Translations under genes and position numbers: made by a program
Source: Algoriphagus sanaruensis
Lineage (GTDB): Bacteria > Bacteroidota > Bacteroidia > Cytophagales > Cyclobacteriaceae
NCBI RefSeq assembly: GCF_001593605.1
Contig: NZ_CP012836.1
Coordinates: forward strand, 434,001 to 498,000
DNA: 64,000 nt
Reading direction: 5' to 3'
Notes under the pieces: generated by a model
Database searches by the model: none
The model's input: the letters and a program-made list of their open reading frames with translations, nothing else
Told to the model about the DNA's origin: nothing
Part shown: positions 1 through 7,727 of the stretch, one piece after another
Numbering within the stretch: the stretch's first letter is position 1
Layout: the number at the start of each line of letters is the position of its first letter

Positions 1-132
1 TTGGCAAATCATTCGAATAACCAAAATCCATTGGCAATAAAGATTCCAATTAAATAAAATTCCGATAAAAGTTAAAGCTTGTGAAAATTGCAGCACTAAT
101 CGGATGATCCTTTTTCTTGGCGATTCAGACAA
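1..132 (-). CDS. Possible N-terminal fragment of a membrane protein, cut by the window start
   Basis: On the minus strand an open frame runs from a TTG codon at 130-132 to the window edge. It gives 44 residues starting MSESPRKR, followed by a hydrophobic stretch containing LTFIGILF and CQWILVIRM. A basic start followed by hydrophobic residues would suit a small inner-membrane protein. There is no ATG in this frame, and two stop codons lie just upstream, so the start must be TTG or the frame is chance. It would be divergent from the gene at 184. I do not recognise the family. Confidence 0.3.
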   Translation of the reverse strand, partial: MSESPRKRIIRLVLQFSQALTFIGILFNWNLYCQWILVIRMICQ

Positions 133-183
133 GGGAAAATAATCGCCATTTCTTACCTTCGTGATCTGACAATATTATTAATT

Positions 184-525
184 ATGGACATTACCGGAAA
201 AATCATCAATCAACTTCAGGAAGTGAGTGGGAACTCAAAAAGCGGAAATTCTTGGAGAAAAAAAGAATATATTCTTGAAACTACCGGACAATACCCAAAA
301 AAGGTATGTGTAGCTGTATGGGGGGATAAAATAGACCAATTTGCCCTTCAAATAGGAGAACAAGTGACTCTTGGAATCGACGTGGAAAGTAGGGAATATA
401 ACGGTCGCTGGTATACCGAAGTCAAAGCCTACAAAGCGGATCGAAGTGGGGGCGCAGGAATGCCTCAGACTCCTGAAGTAGATACATTTTATTCCGAGAG
501 TGAGGAAGACAAGCTTCCTTTCTAA
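184..525 (+). CDS. DUF3127 domain protein
   Basis: This is a 113-residue soluble protein. Residues 1-85 look like the small OB-like DUF3127 domain of Bacteroidota: MDITGKIINQL at the start, KKEYILETTGQYPKKVC in the middle, then GRWYTEVKAYKA. The tail is acidic and ends EEDKLPF, which resembles the DDDLPF tip that bacterial SSB proteins use to recruit partners. I infer a nucleic-acid-related role from the OB-like fold and that tail; no function is established in the sequence. It is followed after 32 bases by another small gene on the same strand, so the two may be co-transcribed. Confidence 0.8.
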   Translation: MDITGKIINQLQEVSGNSKSGNSWRKKEYILETTGQYPKKVCVAVWGDKIDQFALQIGEQVTLGIDVESREYNGRWYTEVKAYKADRSGGAGMPQTPEVDTFYSESEEDKLPF

Positions 526-557
526 ATTTATTCACACTTTTTCCTCTGAATTTTTCG

Positions 558-1016
558 ATGTGGGACGATTTTAACCAAGATCCAGATTGGGAGGATGAGA
601 ATGAATTTGATCCAAAATCCATGAGAGATCGGATTTATTCTCATCCACTAATGAAAAAAGGCCACGAGTTGGTTGCACTTACTCATGCCATTGTGGGCAG
701 TCTGGATGAAGCCCGAAGAGAGCTTTATGGTGGGATGATGATGCAAGATGCCACACTTATCTGCTCCAAATTTGCAAATGCTGAAGGGATAAGTGACTAT
801 GTCCTGAAAATGGAAAATGCAACCATTATGAAGGTTCATGCCAGACACCTCCACTCCATGACTTACCAATTGGCCATGGAGGAAACCCACGCTGAAGAGC
901 ACCTAAATCTACTTCGAGAGTTGATCGGCGAGTTTAAGGTCCTATTTATTGAATGGGTAAAAAGCTTCGATCCAAGTGATCGATATGATGATGGATGGGG
1001 CTTATTTGTAGATTAA
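558..1016 (+). CDS. Conserved protein of unknown function, 152 aa
   Basis: I do not recognise a named domain. The protein begins with an acidic stretch (MWDDFNQDPDWEDENEF) and then appears largely helical. It has no signal peptide or membrane segment and should be cytoplasmic. Heptad-like hydrophobic spacing around residues 40-130 suggests a helical bundle, including LDEARRELYGGMMMQDA and HAEEHLNLLRELIGEF. Several His and Glu residues fall in the helices (HARHLHSM, EETHAEEH). These could bind metal, but that is speculation. It follows the DUF3127 gene by 32 bases. Codon use and start context match its neighbours. Confidence 0.7.
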   Translation: MWDDFNQDPDWEDENEFDPKSMRDRIYSHPLMKKGHELVALTHAIVGSLDEARRELYGGMMMQDATLICSKFANAEGISDYVLKMENATIMKVHARHLHSMTYQLAMEETHAEEHLNLLRELIGEFKVLFIEWVKSFDPSDRYDDGWGLFVD

Positions 1017-1301
1017 TTTTTTGCCTTAGTCGGTTTTTCGACGTTTAAAAATTATTTATTCAGATGAATGACTTAATCTATCTCTATTTTTCATTTTTAG
1101 TTGCAGCTCTTTCTGAAAGTCAAATGAAATCCAATTTTTACAACTTAATGATTTGATCGCTGAAGCCCTTAATCTGGAAAGGATCCACTTACAAAAAATC
1201 TGAGAAATGGCTCTTTCTATTTCAAAATCGACGACGGGAAGTCCTTTTCACTTTCAATTAATGATGACTTTTCAAAAATCACTCCATAAAAAAAGCGGGG
1301 C
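1017..1301. other. Intergenic stretch with possible decayed coding remnant
   Basis: These 285 bases lie between the convergent 152-aa gene and rng. No intact gene is visible. Near 1192-1284 a plus-strand frame reads GSFYFKIDDGKSF and then SLSINDDFSKITP before a stop. It looks protein-like but is closed upstream by a stop. An adjacent frame reads LNDLIAEALNLERIHLQKI before its own stop. This could be the remains of a frameshifted gene or chance. Confidence 0.3.
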
Positions 1302-1320
1302 TTACTCAGCCTCGCTTTTT
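1290..1320. terminator. Bidirectional rho-independent terminator at the end of rng
   Basis: A 12-bp stem with one G.T pair joins 1290-1301 to 1309-1320 around a 7-base loop. It is flanked by A runs on the left and T runs on the right, so it can end transcripts from both sides. It contains the rng stop codon and also sits downstream of the plus-strand gene ending at 1016. Confidence 0.8.
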
Positions 1321-2873
1321 TGTTGTAGTTCGATCTCTTCGCCAGATTCATCTAGAAATCTGTATTCCGTTACCGGCAGAGAAGAATCTTTGATCAACCG
1401 TATCCATTTGAAATACTTTAAAAACCATTTCACTCTTCGACTAATAATTCCCTGAGTGAAATATGCGTGCAGGTAGGGATGCAGCCCAATGTTTATTTTT
1501 TCAACATTTTGGATTCTAGCCATGTGCTCCAAGTCCTGCTCAAGTTTATCCGCGACAAGGATTGAAGCTTGAATTTTTCCAGTTCCATTGCAAGCAGGGC
1601 AAGTCTCTTTAGTCACAATATTGACCTCAGGCCTTACTCTTTGCCGGGTGATTTGCATGAGTCCAAATTTACTCAGCGGCAAAACAGTATGCTTAGACCG
1701 GTCAGACTTCATCTCCTGCTGCATCGCTTCATAAATAGCCTTTTTATTTTCGGCTTTTTTCATGTCTATGAAGTCGACCACAATGATACCCCCCATGTCT
1801 CGGAGGCGGAGTTGTCTGGCAATTTCTTTAGCAGCGACCAGATTGGTTTTTAATGCTGTTGATTCTTGGTCACTTTCTTGATTGGACTTGTTACCACTAT
1901 TTACATCGATAACATGAAGAGCTTCAGTGTGCTCAATAATAACATAGCCACCTTGTGGAAGGCTAACTGTCTGTCCAAACAAGCTTTTGATTTGCTTTTC
2001 GATTCCAAAACTTTCAAATAGCTTGGCTTTACCGTTGTAAAGCTTGACAATTTTTTCTTTTTCAGGAGCTATTGACCTGATGTAGGATCGGATTTGATCG
2101 TAGGTAGACTCTTCTTCTACGGTAATTGCATCGAATGATTCATTGAGTAGGTCTCTGATTAGAGAGGAAGCCATACTCATCTCTCCTATTATTTTATCCC
2201 GGCTTTTTGCTTTCAGCAATTTCTTCATTCCCTCTTCCCAGGTAGTGAGAAGATTTCGAAGGTCTTTATCCAATTCGGTTACTGATTGACCTTCCGCCAC
2301 AGTTCGGATAATGACTCCAAAATTTGCTGGCTTAATGGAATTAATTAGTCTGAGAAGCCTTTTTCGCTCGTCACTACTCCTGATTTTTTTGGAAACATTC
2401 ACTGAATCAGAGAATGGTACCAATACAAGGTAGCGACCGGGTAAGGAAAGCTCGCAGGAAAGTCTAGGACCTTTGGTCGAGATAGGCTCCTTAACCACTT
2501 GTACCAAAACCTGGTTGGTTTTATTTAGTACATTGGCAATCTTACCTATTTTGTCGATTTCAGGTTCTATTTCAAATCCCTTCAAATTATGATTGCTGTA
2601 GTTATTGTTTCTCACCAGTTTGGTGAACTTCAGCAATGAGTTAATATTTGGTCCGAGGTCTTGATAGTGAAGGAATGCGTCTTTCTCATATCCTACATCA
2701 ATGAACGCTGCATTGAGGCCATTGACGATTTTCCTAACCGTACCTAAATATATATCTCCGACTTTAAACTGGTTCTCCATTCCTTCGGAATGGAGCTCGA
2801 CCAGTTGTTTTTCGTTTAGAAGGGCTATTCGACTTCCATTTTGAGAAGAATCGATTAACAATTCTGTACTCAA
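1302..2873 (-). CDS. rng: Ribonuclease E/G family endoribonuclease (RNase G)
   Basis: This 523-residue enzyme cleaves single-stranded RNA in rRNA maturation and mRNA decay. An S1-like RNA-binding region covers roughly residues 35-130. The catalytic domain carries the metal-binding aspartates in HVIDVNSG and IIVVDFIDM. The zinc-link motif CPACNGTGK lies near residue 425. The length suits the short RNase G form without an RNase E scaffold tail. The frame opens with TTG at 2871-2873. The family usually begins with an M-x-x-E-L-I-I-like N-terminus, matching MSTELLIDS here, and the next Met is 30 residues in, so TTG is the likely start. It is the last gene of the HU-TPR-29aa-rng operon. Confidence 0.95.
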   Translation of the reverse strand: MSTELLIDSSQNGSRIALLNEKQLVELHSEGMENQFKVGDIYLGTVRKIVNGLNAAFIDVGYEKDAFLHYQDLGPNINSLLKFTKLVRNNNYSNHNLKGFEIEPEIDKIGKIANVLNKTNQVLVQVVKEPISTKGPRLSCELSLPGRYLVLVPFSDSVNVSKKIRSSDERKRLLRLINSIKPANFGVIIRTVAEGQSVTELDKDLRNLLTTWEEGMKKLLKAKSRDKIIGEMSMASSLIRDLLNESFDAITVEEESTYDQIRSYIRSIAPEKEKIVKLYNGKAKLFESFGIEKQIKSLFGQTVSLPQGGYVIIEHTEALHVIDVNSGNKSNQESDQESTALKTNLVAAKEIARQLRLRDMGGIIVVDFIDMKKAENKKAIYEAMQQEMKSDRSKHTVLPLSKFGLMQITRQRVRPEVNIVTKETCPACNGTGKIQASILVADKLEQDLEHMARIQNVEKINIGLHPYLHAYFTQGIISRRVKWFLKYFKWIRLIKDSSLPVTEYRFLDESGEEIELQQKSEAE

Positions 2874-2936
2874 ATTCTCGTCTTATAAGATGTAAATGAA
2901 CGTTGTTCTTACTAAAAACGGGAAAAGAAGAAGTGA

Positions 2937-3026
2937 TTACTTCTTCTTATGTCTGTTTTTTCTTAGTCTCTTTTTACGCTTGTGCGTAGCGATCTTATGT
3001 CTTTTTCTTTTTTTACCGCAAGGCAT
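2937..3026 (-). CDS. AURKAIP1/COX24-domain small basic protein, 29 aa
   Basis: A complete short frame runs from ATG (3024-3026) to TAA (2937-2939). The 29 residues start MPCGKKRKRHKIATHKRKK and end with RHKKK; more than half are Lys, Arg or His. The composition and the KRKRHKIATHKRKKR core match the tiny AURKAIP1/COX24-like proteins annotated in many Bacteroidota genomes. The family name comes from a mitochondrial small-subunit ribosomal protein, so ribosome or rRNA binding is likely but inferred. It sits 31 bases after the TPR gene and 63 bases before rng, placing it in an RNA-processing operon. It is short enough to be missed by usual ORF length cut-offs. Confidence 0.85.
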   Translation of the reverse strand: MPCGKKRKRHKIATHKRKKRLRKNRHKKK

Positions 3027-3057
3027 AGTCTTTTGAATTTAAAGTGTTAAAGATGAT

Positions 3058-3885
3058 TTATAATTTCTCGAGATAAGTACGAATACTTTCCAAAATCATA
3101 GGATCTTGAGTCATACTCCGAACCAACTCAAATTGAGCTTTTGCTTTGTTTTTTTCTTTCGATTCAAAATAGCTCACTCCCAAATAAAACTGTCCTTGTA
3201 AGTTTTCTGGATGGTACTTTACCAATTCCTCAAACCTTTCGGAGGCTCTGTCATATTGGCCAGATTGAAGAGACAATACTCCCATGTTAAATAATCCATC
3301 TTCATTTGTTGGATCTTGATCCAATACTTCCCTAAGCATGGTAATCCCTTGCATTGGATTCGAAGAGGATACATAAGTCATGGCAATTTTAGTCTTTAAA
3401 TCCAACCGAGAAGCATCACCTTCCAGGATTTTACCCAAATACTCTCGGGTTTTATTTGCCAAGTCTTCTACTTTTTCTTTGTCAAGAGCAAATGTATACG
3501 CTTCATAATACGCATTTCCAGTTTGCTCAATGAGCGATAAATCTGTGGGATTGATCAATAATGCCTCTTTTAAATAGAAAGCAGCGCTGTCAAATATTCC
3601 TTCTGATTTATAAATTTCAGAGAGCTCCTTTGCAAAACCTGTCTTTTCAGCGTCTGTAGAATTCTGGTCTGAAAGTTTTGCTTTTAGCTGCTCTGCAATT
3701 GATTTTTGATCGGAGGACAACTCGTTCTTATGAAGCATCGATGCATCAGCATTTGCATCTTCTGACTGAGTATCCTCAATTGCAGCGTTTTGAGGGTCAT
3801 TGTCAACCACCACTTTTGGTAGTGCATAGAGACCAACTATTGCTGCGAGGCCCAAGCCAATAAGAACGAGTTGTGAACCTTTCAT
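3058..3885 (-). CDS. Membrane-anchored tetratricopeptide-repeat protein
   Basis: This 275-residue protein has one N-terminal membrane segment (about residues 5-27, GLGLAAIVGLYALPKVVV). An acidic linker follows, then TPR helices over about residues 60-275. Repeat signatures include FDSAAFYLKEALLINPT, DPTNEDGLFNMGVLSLQ and QYDRASERFEELVKYHPEN. TPR domains scaffold protein complexes; the partner is unknown. The gene lies between the HU gene (18-base gap) and the 29-aa gene (31-base gap) on the same strand. HU, a TPR protein and RNase G often occur together in Bacteroidota as I recall it, which supports co-transcription. Confidence 0.85.
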   Translation of the reverse strand: MKGSQLVLIGLGLAAIVGLYALPKVVVDNDPQNAAIEDTQSEDANADASMLHKNELSSDQKSIAEQLKAKLSDQNSTDAEKTGFAKELSEIYKSEGIFDSAAFYLKEALLINPTDLSLIEQTGNAYYEAYTFALDKEKVEDLANKTREYLGKILEGDASRLDLKTKIAMTYVSSSNPMQGITMLREVLDQDPTNEDGLFNMGVLSLQSGQYDRASERFEELVKYHPENLQGQFYLGVSYFESKEKNKAKAQFELVRSMTQDPMILESIRTYLEKL

Positions 3886-3903
3886 GTCAACGTCAACTCA
3901 GAA

Positions 3904-4212
3904 TTAGTCCTGAGGAGCCAATTGTTTGATTTTTTTACTATTCTTAATTTTCTCAATGAACACTTTGGACGGCTTGAATGCAGGAATGTAATGCTCATCG
4001 ATTACAATCGCGGTGTTCTTTGAAATGTTACGGGCAATTTTCTTTGCTCGCTTCTTATTGATGAAGCTACCAAAACCTCTCACGTAGATATTTTCTCCCT
4101 CAGCCATGGAGTCTTTTACTACCTTGAAGAATGCCTCGATGGCTTGTGTCACATCATCCTTTTGGATTCCGGTTTTGTCGGAAATCTTGGTGATTACTTC
4201 TGCTTTTGTCAC
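3904..4212 (-). CDS. hup: HU-family DNA-binding protein
   Basis: This 102-residue nucleoid protein bends DNA as a dimer. The fold runs MTKAEVITKISDKTG, then VTQAIEAFFKVVKDSM, then the GFGSF turn that precedes the DNA-clasping arm, and the arm region with IPAFKPS. It is slightly longer than the usual 90 residues because of a C-terminal KKIKQLAPQD tail. It is the first gene of the operon leading to rng. A good Bacteroidota-type promoter lies upstream at 4278-4311, divergent from mutY. IHF-type subunits are an alternative assignment, as Bacteroidota HU and IHF are hard to separate by eye. Confidence 0.92.
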   Translation of the reverse strand: MTKAEVITKISDKTGIQKDDVTQAIEAFFKVVKDSMAEGENIYVRGFGSFINKKRAKKIARNISKNTAIVIDEHYIPAFKPSKVFIEKIKNSKKIKQLAPQD

Positions 4213-4277
4213 AGTGATTTTAATTTAGAATTATGAAATAAGCTTAACAACCTATTAACCAAGTGTTTTTGGGACTG

Positions 4278-4311
4278 CAAATGTACGAGAACCAATGCAA
4301 TTAAAAAACAA
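4278..4311 (-). promoter_or_regulatory. Promoter of the HU-TPR-rng operon
   Basis: On the minus strand a TTG (4309-4311) is followed, after 23 bases, by TACATTTG (4278-4285). This fits the Bacteroidota -33 TTG / -7 TAnnTTTG pattern, for which spacings of 17-23 are reported. It predicts a leader of about 60 bases before the HU start. Confidence 0.6.
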
Positions 4312-4356
4312 ATTGAAAAAAATTACCTTGGTTTGTAACTGGAAATAATCAACCTA

Positions 4357-5400
4357 ATGAGTCAAAAACTATCTGAAAATCAAGCATTTTCCAATCAAAT
4401 TATTTCTTGGTATAGACAGAATCCTAGAGATCTTCCTTGGAGAAATACCCATGATCCTTACAAAATTTGGCTTTCGGAAATTATCCTTCAACAAACACGC
4501 GTAGCTCAAGGCATGCCCTATTATTATGCCTTTTCTGAAAATTATCCTTCGGTCCAAGACCTTGCAGAGGCTCCTGAATCTGAGGTCCTGAGACTCTGGC
4601 AAGGGCTGGGCTATTACAGCAGAGCAAGAAATCTCCACTTCTGTGCAAAATACATCTGGTTTGAACTTAAGGGGAAATTTCCATCAACCTACGATGAACT
4701 AATCAAATTAAAGGGAGTCGGTAGTTATACCGCGGCAGCAATTTCAAGCTTTGCTTTTGGGGAGGTAAGAGCCGTGGTAGACGGGAATGTCTTTCGTGTT
4801 CTTGCTCGTTATTTTGGAATTTCTACTGATATCGCAAGCGGTAAGGGCAAAACCGAATTTGAGGCATTAGCAAACCAGCTTATTTCTAGAGATAATCCCG
4901 GAGAATATAACCAAGCGATTATGGACTTTGGCTCCAGAATGTGCGTTCCCAAAAATCCTGATTGTCCAAATTGTCCTTTGAAAAGCTCCTGCTTCGCCTT
5001 TTCTAAAAATATGATCTCCGATCTTCCAGTTAAGATTAATAAGACAAAAATTAAAGATCGAGCCTTGAATTACCTTATAATAAGGTGTGGAAATAGGTGG
5101 GTTTGGAAACAGCGGTCATCAGGAGATATTTGGACAGGCCTTTTTGATTTTCCTGAAATTGATCACAATCCATTCTCTTCCCAACATCCCGCTCAGCAAT
5201 ATCCCAAAAACTATAAGCACATCTTATCTCACCAGAAATTAACTGCCACTTTTTCGGAAGTAGAAATTCCTGAACAAGAAGCTCAAAAACTGGAAGAATG
5301 GTGCGAAACCCAAGGTTATTCCTTGGTTGAAGAAAATCATATTGAGTATTTGGCAAAACCTAAATTGATCGTAAATTTTTTGACCGATCAGGGGTTTTGA
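4357..5400 (+). CDS. mutY: A/G-specific adenine glycosylase MutY
   Basis: This 347-residue DNA-repair enzyme removes adenine paired with 8-oxoguanine. The catalytic Glu lies in SEIILQQTRV. The helix-hairpin-helix is LKGVGSYTAAAISSFAFG, followed by the catalytic Asp in AVVDGNVFRV. The [4Fe-4S] cluster ligands follow the C-x6-C-x2-C-x5-C pattern near residues 192-208. The C-terminal 120 residues form the NUDIX-like domain that reads 8-oxoG (KQRSSGDIWTGLFDFPE). It is divergent from the HU operon and followed after 42 bases by ssb, a repair/replication neighbourhood common in Bacteroidota. Confidence 0.96.
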   Translation: MSQKLSENQAFSNQIISWYRQNPRDLPWRNTHDPYKIWLSEIILQQTRVAQGMPYYYAFSENYPSVQDLAEAPESEVLRLWQGLGYYSRARNLHFCAKYIWFELKGKFPSTYDELIKLKGVGSYTAAAISSFAFGEVRAVVDGNVFRVLARYFGISTDIASGKGKTEFEALANQLISRDNPGEYNQAIMDFGSRMCVPKNPDCPNCPLKSSCFAFSKNMISDLPVKINKTKIKDRALNYLIIRCGNRWVWKQRSSGDIWTGLFDFPEIDHNPFSSQHPAQQYPKNYKHILSHQKLTATFSEVEIPEQEAQKLEEWCETQGYSLVEENHIEYLAKPKLIVNFLTDQGF

Positions 5401-5424
5401 GTAATTTCATTTCTTCTAACTTTT
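5397..5424 (+). promoter_or_regulatory. Candidate ssb promoter
   Basis: TTG at 5397-5399 (inside the end of mutY) and TAACTTTT at 5417-5424 are separated by 17 bases. The second element matches TAnnTTTG at seven of eight positions. It would give a very short leader to the ssb ATG at 5443. Confidence 0.4.
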
Positions 5425-5442
5425 ATAATATAAATTCAAATT

Positions 5443-5913
5443 ATGGCAGGTGTTAATAAAGTAATCCTTCTGGGCAATTTGGGAGCTGATCCAGAAGTAA
5501 AATATCTTGAAGGCGATAATGTGGTTGCAAACCTCAGACTGGCCACGACTGAATCCTATAAAGACAGAAATGGAAACCGAGTAGATCAAACCGAATGGCA
5601 TGATCTTGAACTTTGGGGGCCACAAGCGAAAATTGCTGAACAATACCTTAAAAAAGGTTCGCAGATCTATGTCGAAGGAAAAATCAAATCAGATACCTGG
5701 CAGGATGATCAAGGTCAAAATAGAAAGAGGACCAAAATCCGAGTAATAAGTTTTACAATGCTTGGCGGTAAAAGTGAAATGGGATCAAATCCCCAAGAAA
5801 ATGCAGGGATGAGTCAGCCCTCCACCAATTATAAAGCAGCAGCGTCGCCAGCTCCTTCTACCTCGGGACCTGACATTCAAATGGATGACTCAGATGATGA
5901 TTTGCCATTTTGA
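5443..5913 (+). CDS. ssb: Single-stranded DNA-binding protein
   Basis: This 156-residue protein has the OB fold in residues 1-105. It opens MAGVNKVILLGNLGADPEV and contains TEWHDLELWG and GSQIYVEGKI. A Ser/Pro/Gly-rich linker follows, ending in the acidic tip DDSDDDLPF that docks replication and repair proteins. It coats single-stranded DNA in replication, recombination and repair as a tetramer. The gene sits between mutY and gldE and is followed by a strong terminator, so it can be expressed as a single unit. Confidence 0.96.
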   Translation: MAGVNKVILLGNLGADPEVKYLEGDNVVANLRLATTESYKDRNGNRVDQTEWHDLELWGPQAKIAEQYLKKGSQIYVEGKIKSDTWQDDQGQNRKRTKIRVISFTMLGGKSEMGSNPQENAGMSQPSTNYKAAASPAPSTSGPDIQMDDSDDDLPF

Positions 5914-5920
5914 TAAGTCC

Positions 5921-5954
5921 AAAAATCCTCTGAACATCTTTTCAGGGGATTTTT
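5921..5954 (+). terminator. Rho-independent terminator after ssb
   Basis: A 13-bp stem with one G.T pair (5921-5933 with 5942-5954) and an 8-base loop ends in a T run. It lies 8 bases after the ssb stop and just before the -7 box of gldE. Confidence 0.85.
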
Positions 5955-5957
5955 AGC

Positions 5958-5965
5958 TAATTTTG
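5958..5965 (+). promoter_or_regulatory. -7 box (TAATTTTG) of gldE
   Basis: A perfect TAnnTTTG lies right after the ssb terminator and about 20 bases before the ATG at 5986. No TTG is seen at the proper upstream spacing, so only half of the promoter is visible. Its position favours the ATG at 5986 over the TTG at 5977. Confidence 0.45.
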
Positions 5966-5985
5966 TTAAAAGTAAGTTGATACCC

Positions 5986-7335
5986 ATGGACGACCCCTAC
6001 CCGAGTTACCTTCTACTCGCTCAAATTACAGAGCCAACCTTCGCTTATTTTTTTGTCAATGGCCTTGTTTTGGCTTTGTTGCTGATTGCTTCGGCGTTAG
6101 CCTCGGGATCAGAGGTAGCATTTTTTTCCCTATCCAATGAAGAAATTTCTTCCATTCAAGAAGATAATCCCAAAATCGGAAACTTAATTTCCGAACTTCT
6201 TTCTGCGCCAAAACGCCTCCTAAGCACCATTTTGATTATGAATAATCTCATCAATATTGGGATTGTTACTCTAACCACTTTTGTTACTTGGTCCATTTTT
6301 GGTACAGATACCACAGGAATTGTTATCATCCTTATCCAGACGGTTGGGATTACCTTTGCCATCGTTTTTTTCGGTGAAATAGTACCTAAAGTGTATGCAA
6401 ATCAAGCCAAAGTATCATTTGCCATGACCATGGCTCCTATCGTGGGCTTTTTTTCAGTCATCCTAAAACCCTTTTCACTAATCCTAATGTCGTTTGGGAC
6501 ATTTATCGAAAGGAGAATTCAATCAAAAGGAATCAGCTTATCAGTAGATGAATTAAATCAAGCACTCGAATTGACCACAGAAGATACCCCTGATGAAGAA
6601 AGAGAGATTCTCAAGGGGATCGTAAACTTTGGCACCCTGACCGTTCGCCAGGTTATGAAAAGTAGACTTGATATAACTGCAATAGATGCTGAAATTGACT
6701 TTCATGAGTTAATGGATAAAATCAATAAAAGTGGATATTCCAGAATACCGGTTTATGAAGAGACCATCGATAACATTCTAGGGATTTTATATATCAAGGA
6801 TTTACTTCCTCACATTGACCAAGACGAAAGTTTTGACTGGAAAAAACTCATTCGAAAAAGCTTCTTTGTACCCGAGAACAAAAAAGTGGATACCCTGCTT
6901 AAAGATTTCCAGCGAATGAGAGTTCATATGGCTATTGTAGTAGATGAATATGGAGGAACTTCAGGCCTAGTGACTCTTGAGGACCTAATCGAAGAGATTA
7001 TAGGCGAGATCAATGATGAATTTGACGACACGGACAACTTCTTTTTTCAAGAAATCGACCAAGATACGTTTGTGTTTGAAGGCAAAGTTTCCCTAAATGA
7101 CTTCTGTAAAAAATTGGAATTAGACCCACAGGTTTTTGAGGAGGTAAAAGGAGAAAGTGAATCTTTGGGGGGCCTTCTTCTAGAGCTAAATTCCAAATTC
7201 CCTAAAAACGGAACTAAAATTATTTTTGAAAATTTTGAGTTCACCGTCCTCGCTGTAGACGCTCGTAAAATCAAAAAGATCAAAGTTCACATCAAATCCA
7301 TTGAAAAAGATGGTCTAAGCTCTTTTACAGACTAA
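5986..7335 (+). CDS. gldE: GldE-like CNNM/CBS-domain membrane protein
   Basis: This 449-residue inner-membrane protein belongs to the HlyC/CorC (CNNM) family. Residues 15-190 hold the DUF21 membrane domain (SALASGSEVAFFSL, FGEIVPKVYANQAK). A CBS pair follows at about 205-335 (TVRQVMKSRLDI, VVDEYGGTSGLVTLEDLIEEI), then a C-terminal CorC domain. Members move Mg2+ or other cations; in gliding Bacteroidota the mutY/ssb-adjacent copy is named GldE. The frame also allows TTG at 5977, but the ATG at 5986 is preferred from the upstream box. gldD, which follows gldE in flavobacteria, is not present here. Confidence 0.85.
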   Translation: MDDPYPSYLLLAQITEPTFAYFFVNGLVLALLLIASALASGSEVAFFSLSNEEISSIQEDNPKIGNLISELLSAPKRLLSTILIMNNLINIGIVTLTTFVTWSIFGTDTTGIVIILIQTVGITFAIVFFGEIVPKVYANQAKVSFAMTMAPIVGFFSVILKPFSLILMSFGTFIERRIQSKGISLSVDELNQALELTTEDTPDEEREILKGIVNFGTLTVRQVMKSRLDITAIDAEIDFHELMDKINKSGYSRIPVYEETIDNILGILYIKDLLPHIDQDESFDWKKLIRKSFFVPENKKVDTLLKDFQRMRVHMAIVVDEYGGTSGLVTLEDLIEEIIGEINDEFDDTDNFFFQEIDQDTFVFEGKVSLNDFCKKLELDPQVFEEVKGESESLGGLLLELNSKFPKNGTKIIFENFEFTVLAVDARKIKKIKVHIKSIEKDGLSSFTD

Positions 7336-7727
7336 GTAAATTTTATATTATTTCTTATATTTTATATTTTTCAAAATATTATTTTGAAAATAAAGAAATT
7401 TCATTTTTACAAAATCATTAACTCCATTTTTACTCAAATAAAAAAATGTTATTTTTTTGAAAAAATCTTAAAAAAACCAGAAATCTAAATTTTGGACAGA
7501 AAAAACCTCCAATGAGCTAATTTTGTGAGCTGATATTTGATTTTTGATCAATATTTCTTGAAATAAGGTAAAATATTTAAGCAAATTTTCAATTATATTT
7601 TTTTTAAGATTGATCTATTTTTTCAACAATACGACATAAAAACCGCCAGTTCATTGCGTTAATTTTAAAGAAAGAAAATTTTTCTGTAATTTTTGGAAAT
7701 TTTCAACCTATTAAATCGAAAAATAGA
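7336..7727. other. Very AT-rich intergenic region upstream of gltB
   Basis: These 392 bases hold no gene. They are extremely AT-rich with long A and T runs. A perfect 10-bp inverted repeat, 7368-7377 with 7381-7390, lies 33 bases after gldE. It is AT-only with a 3-base loop, so it is a poor terminator. A gltB promoter candidate is at 7492-7525, giving a leader of nearly 200 bases. I see no known riboswitch. Confidence 0.6.
7492..7525 (+). promoter_or_regulatory. Candidate gltBD promoter
   Basis: TTG at 7492-7494, a 23-base spacer, then TAATTTTG at 7518-7525 match the Bacteroidota -33/-7 pattern. Transcription would begin about 7532, leaving a leader of roughly 195 bases before gltB. Confidence 0.5.

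Noticed and set aside
1207..1455. An 82-codon plus-strand open frame near the rng terminator
   Set aside because: It runs through the terminator and into the antisense of the rng coding end, with low-complexity translation, so it is not a gene.
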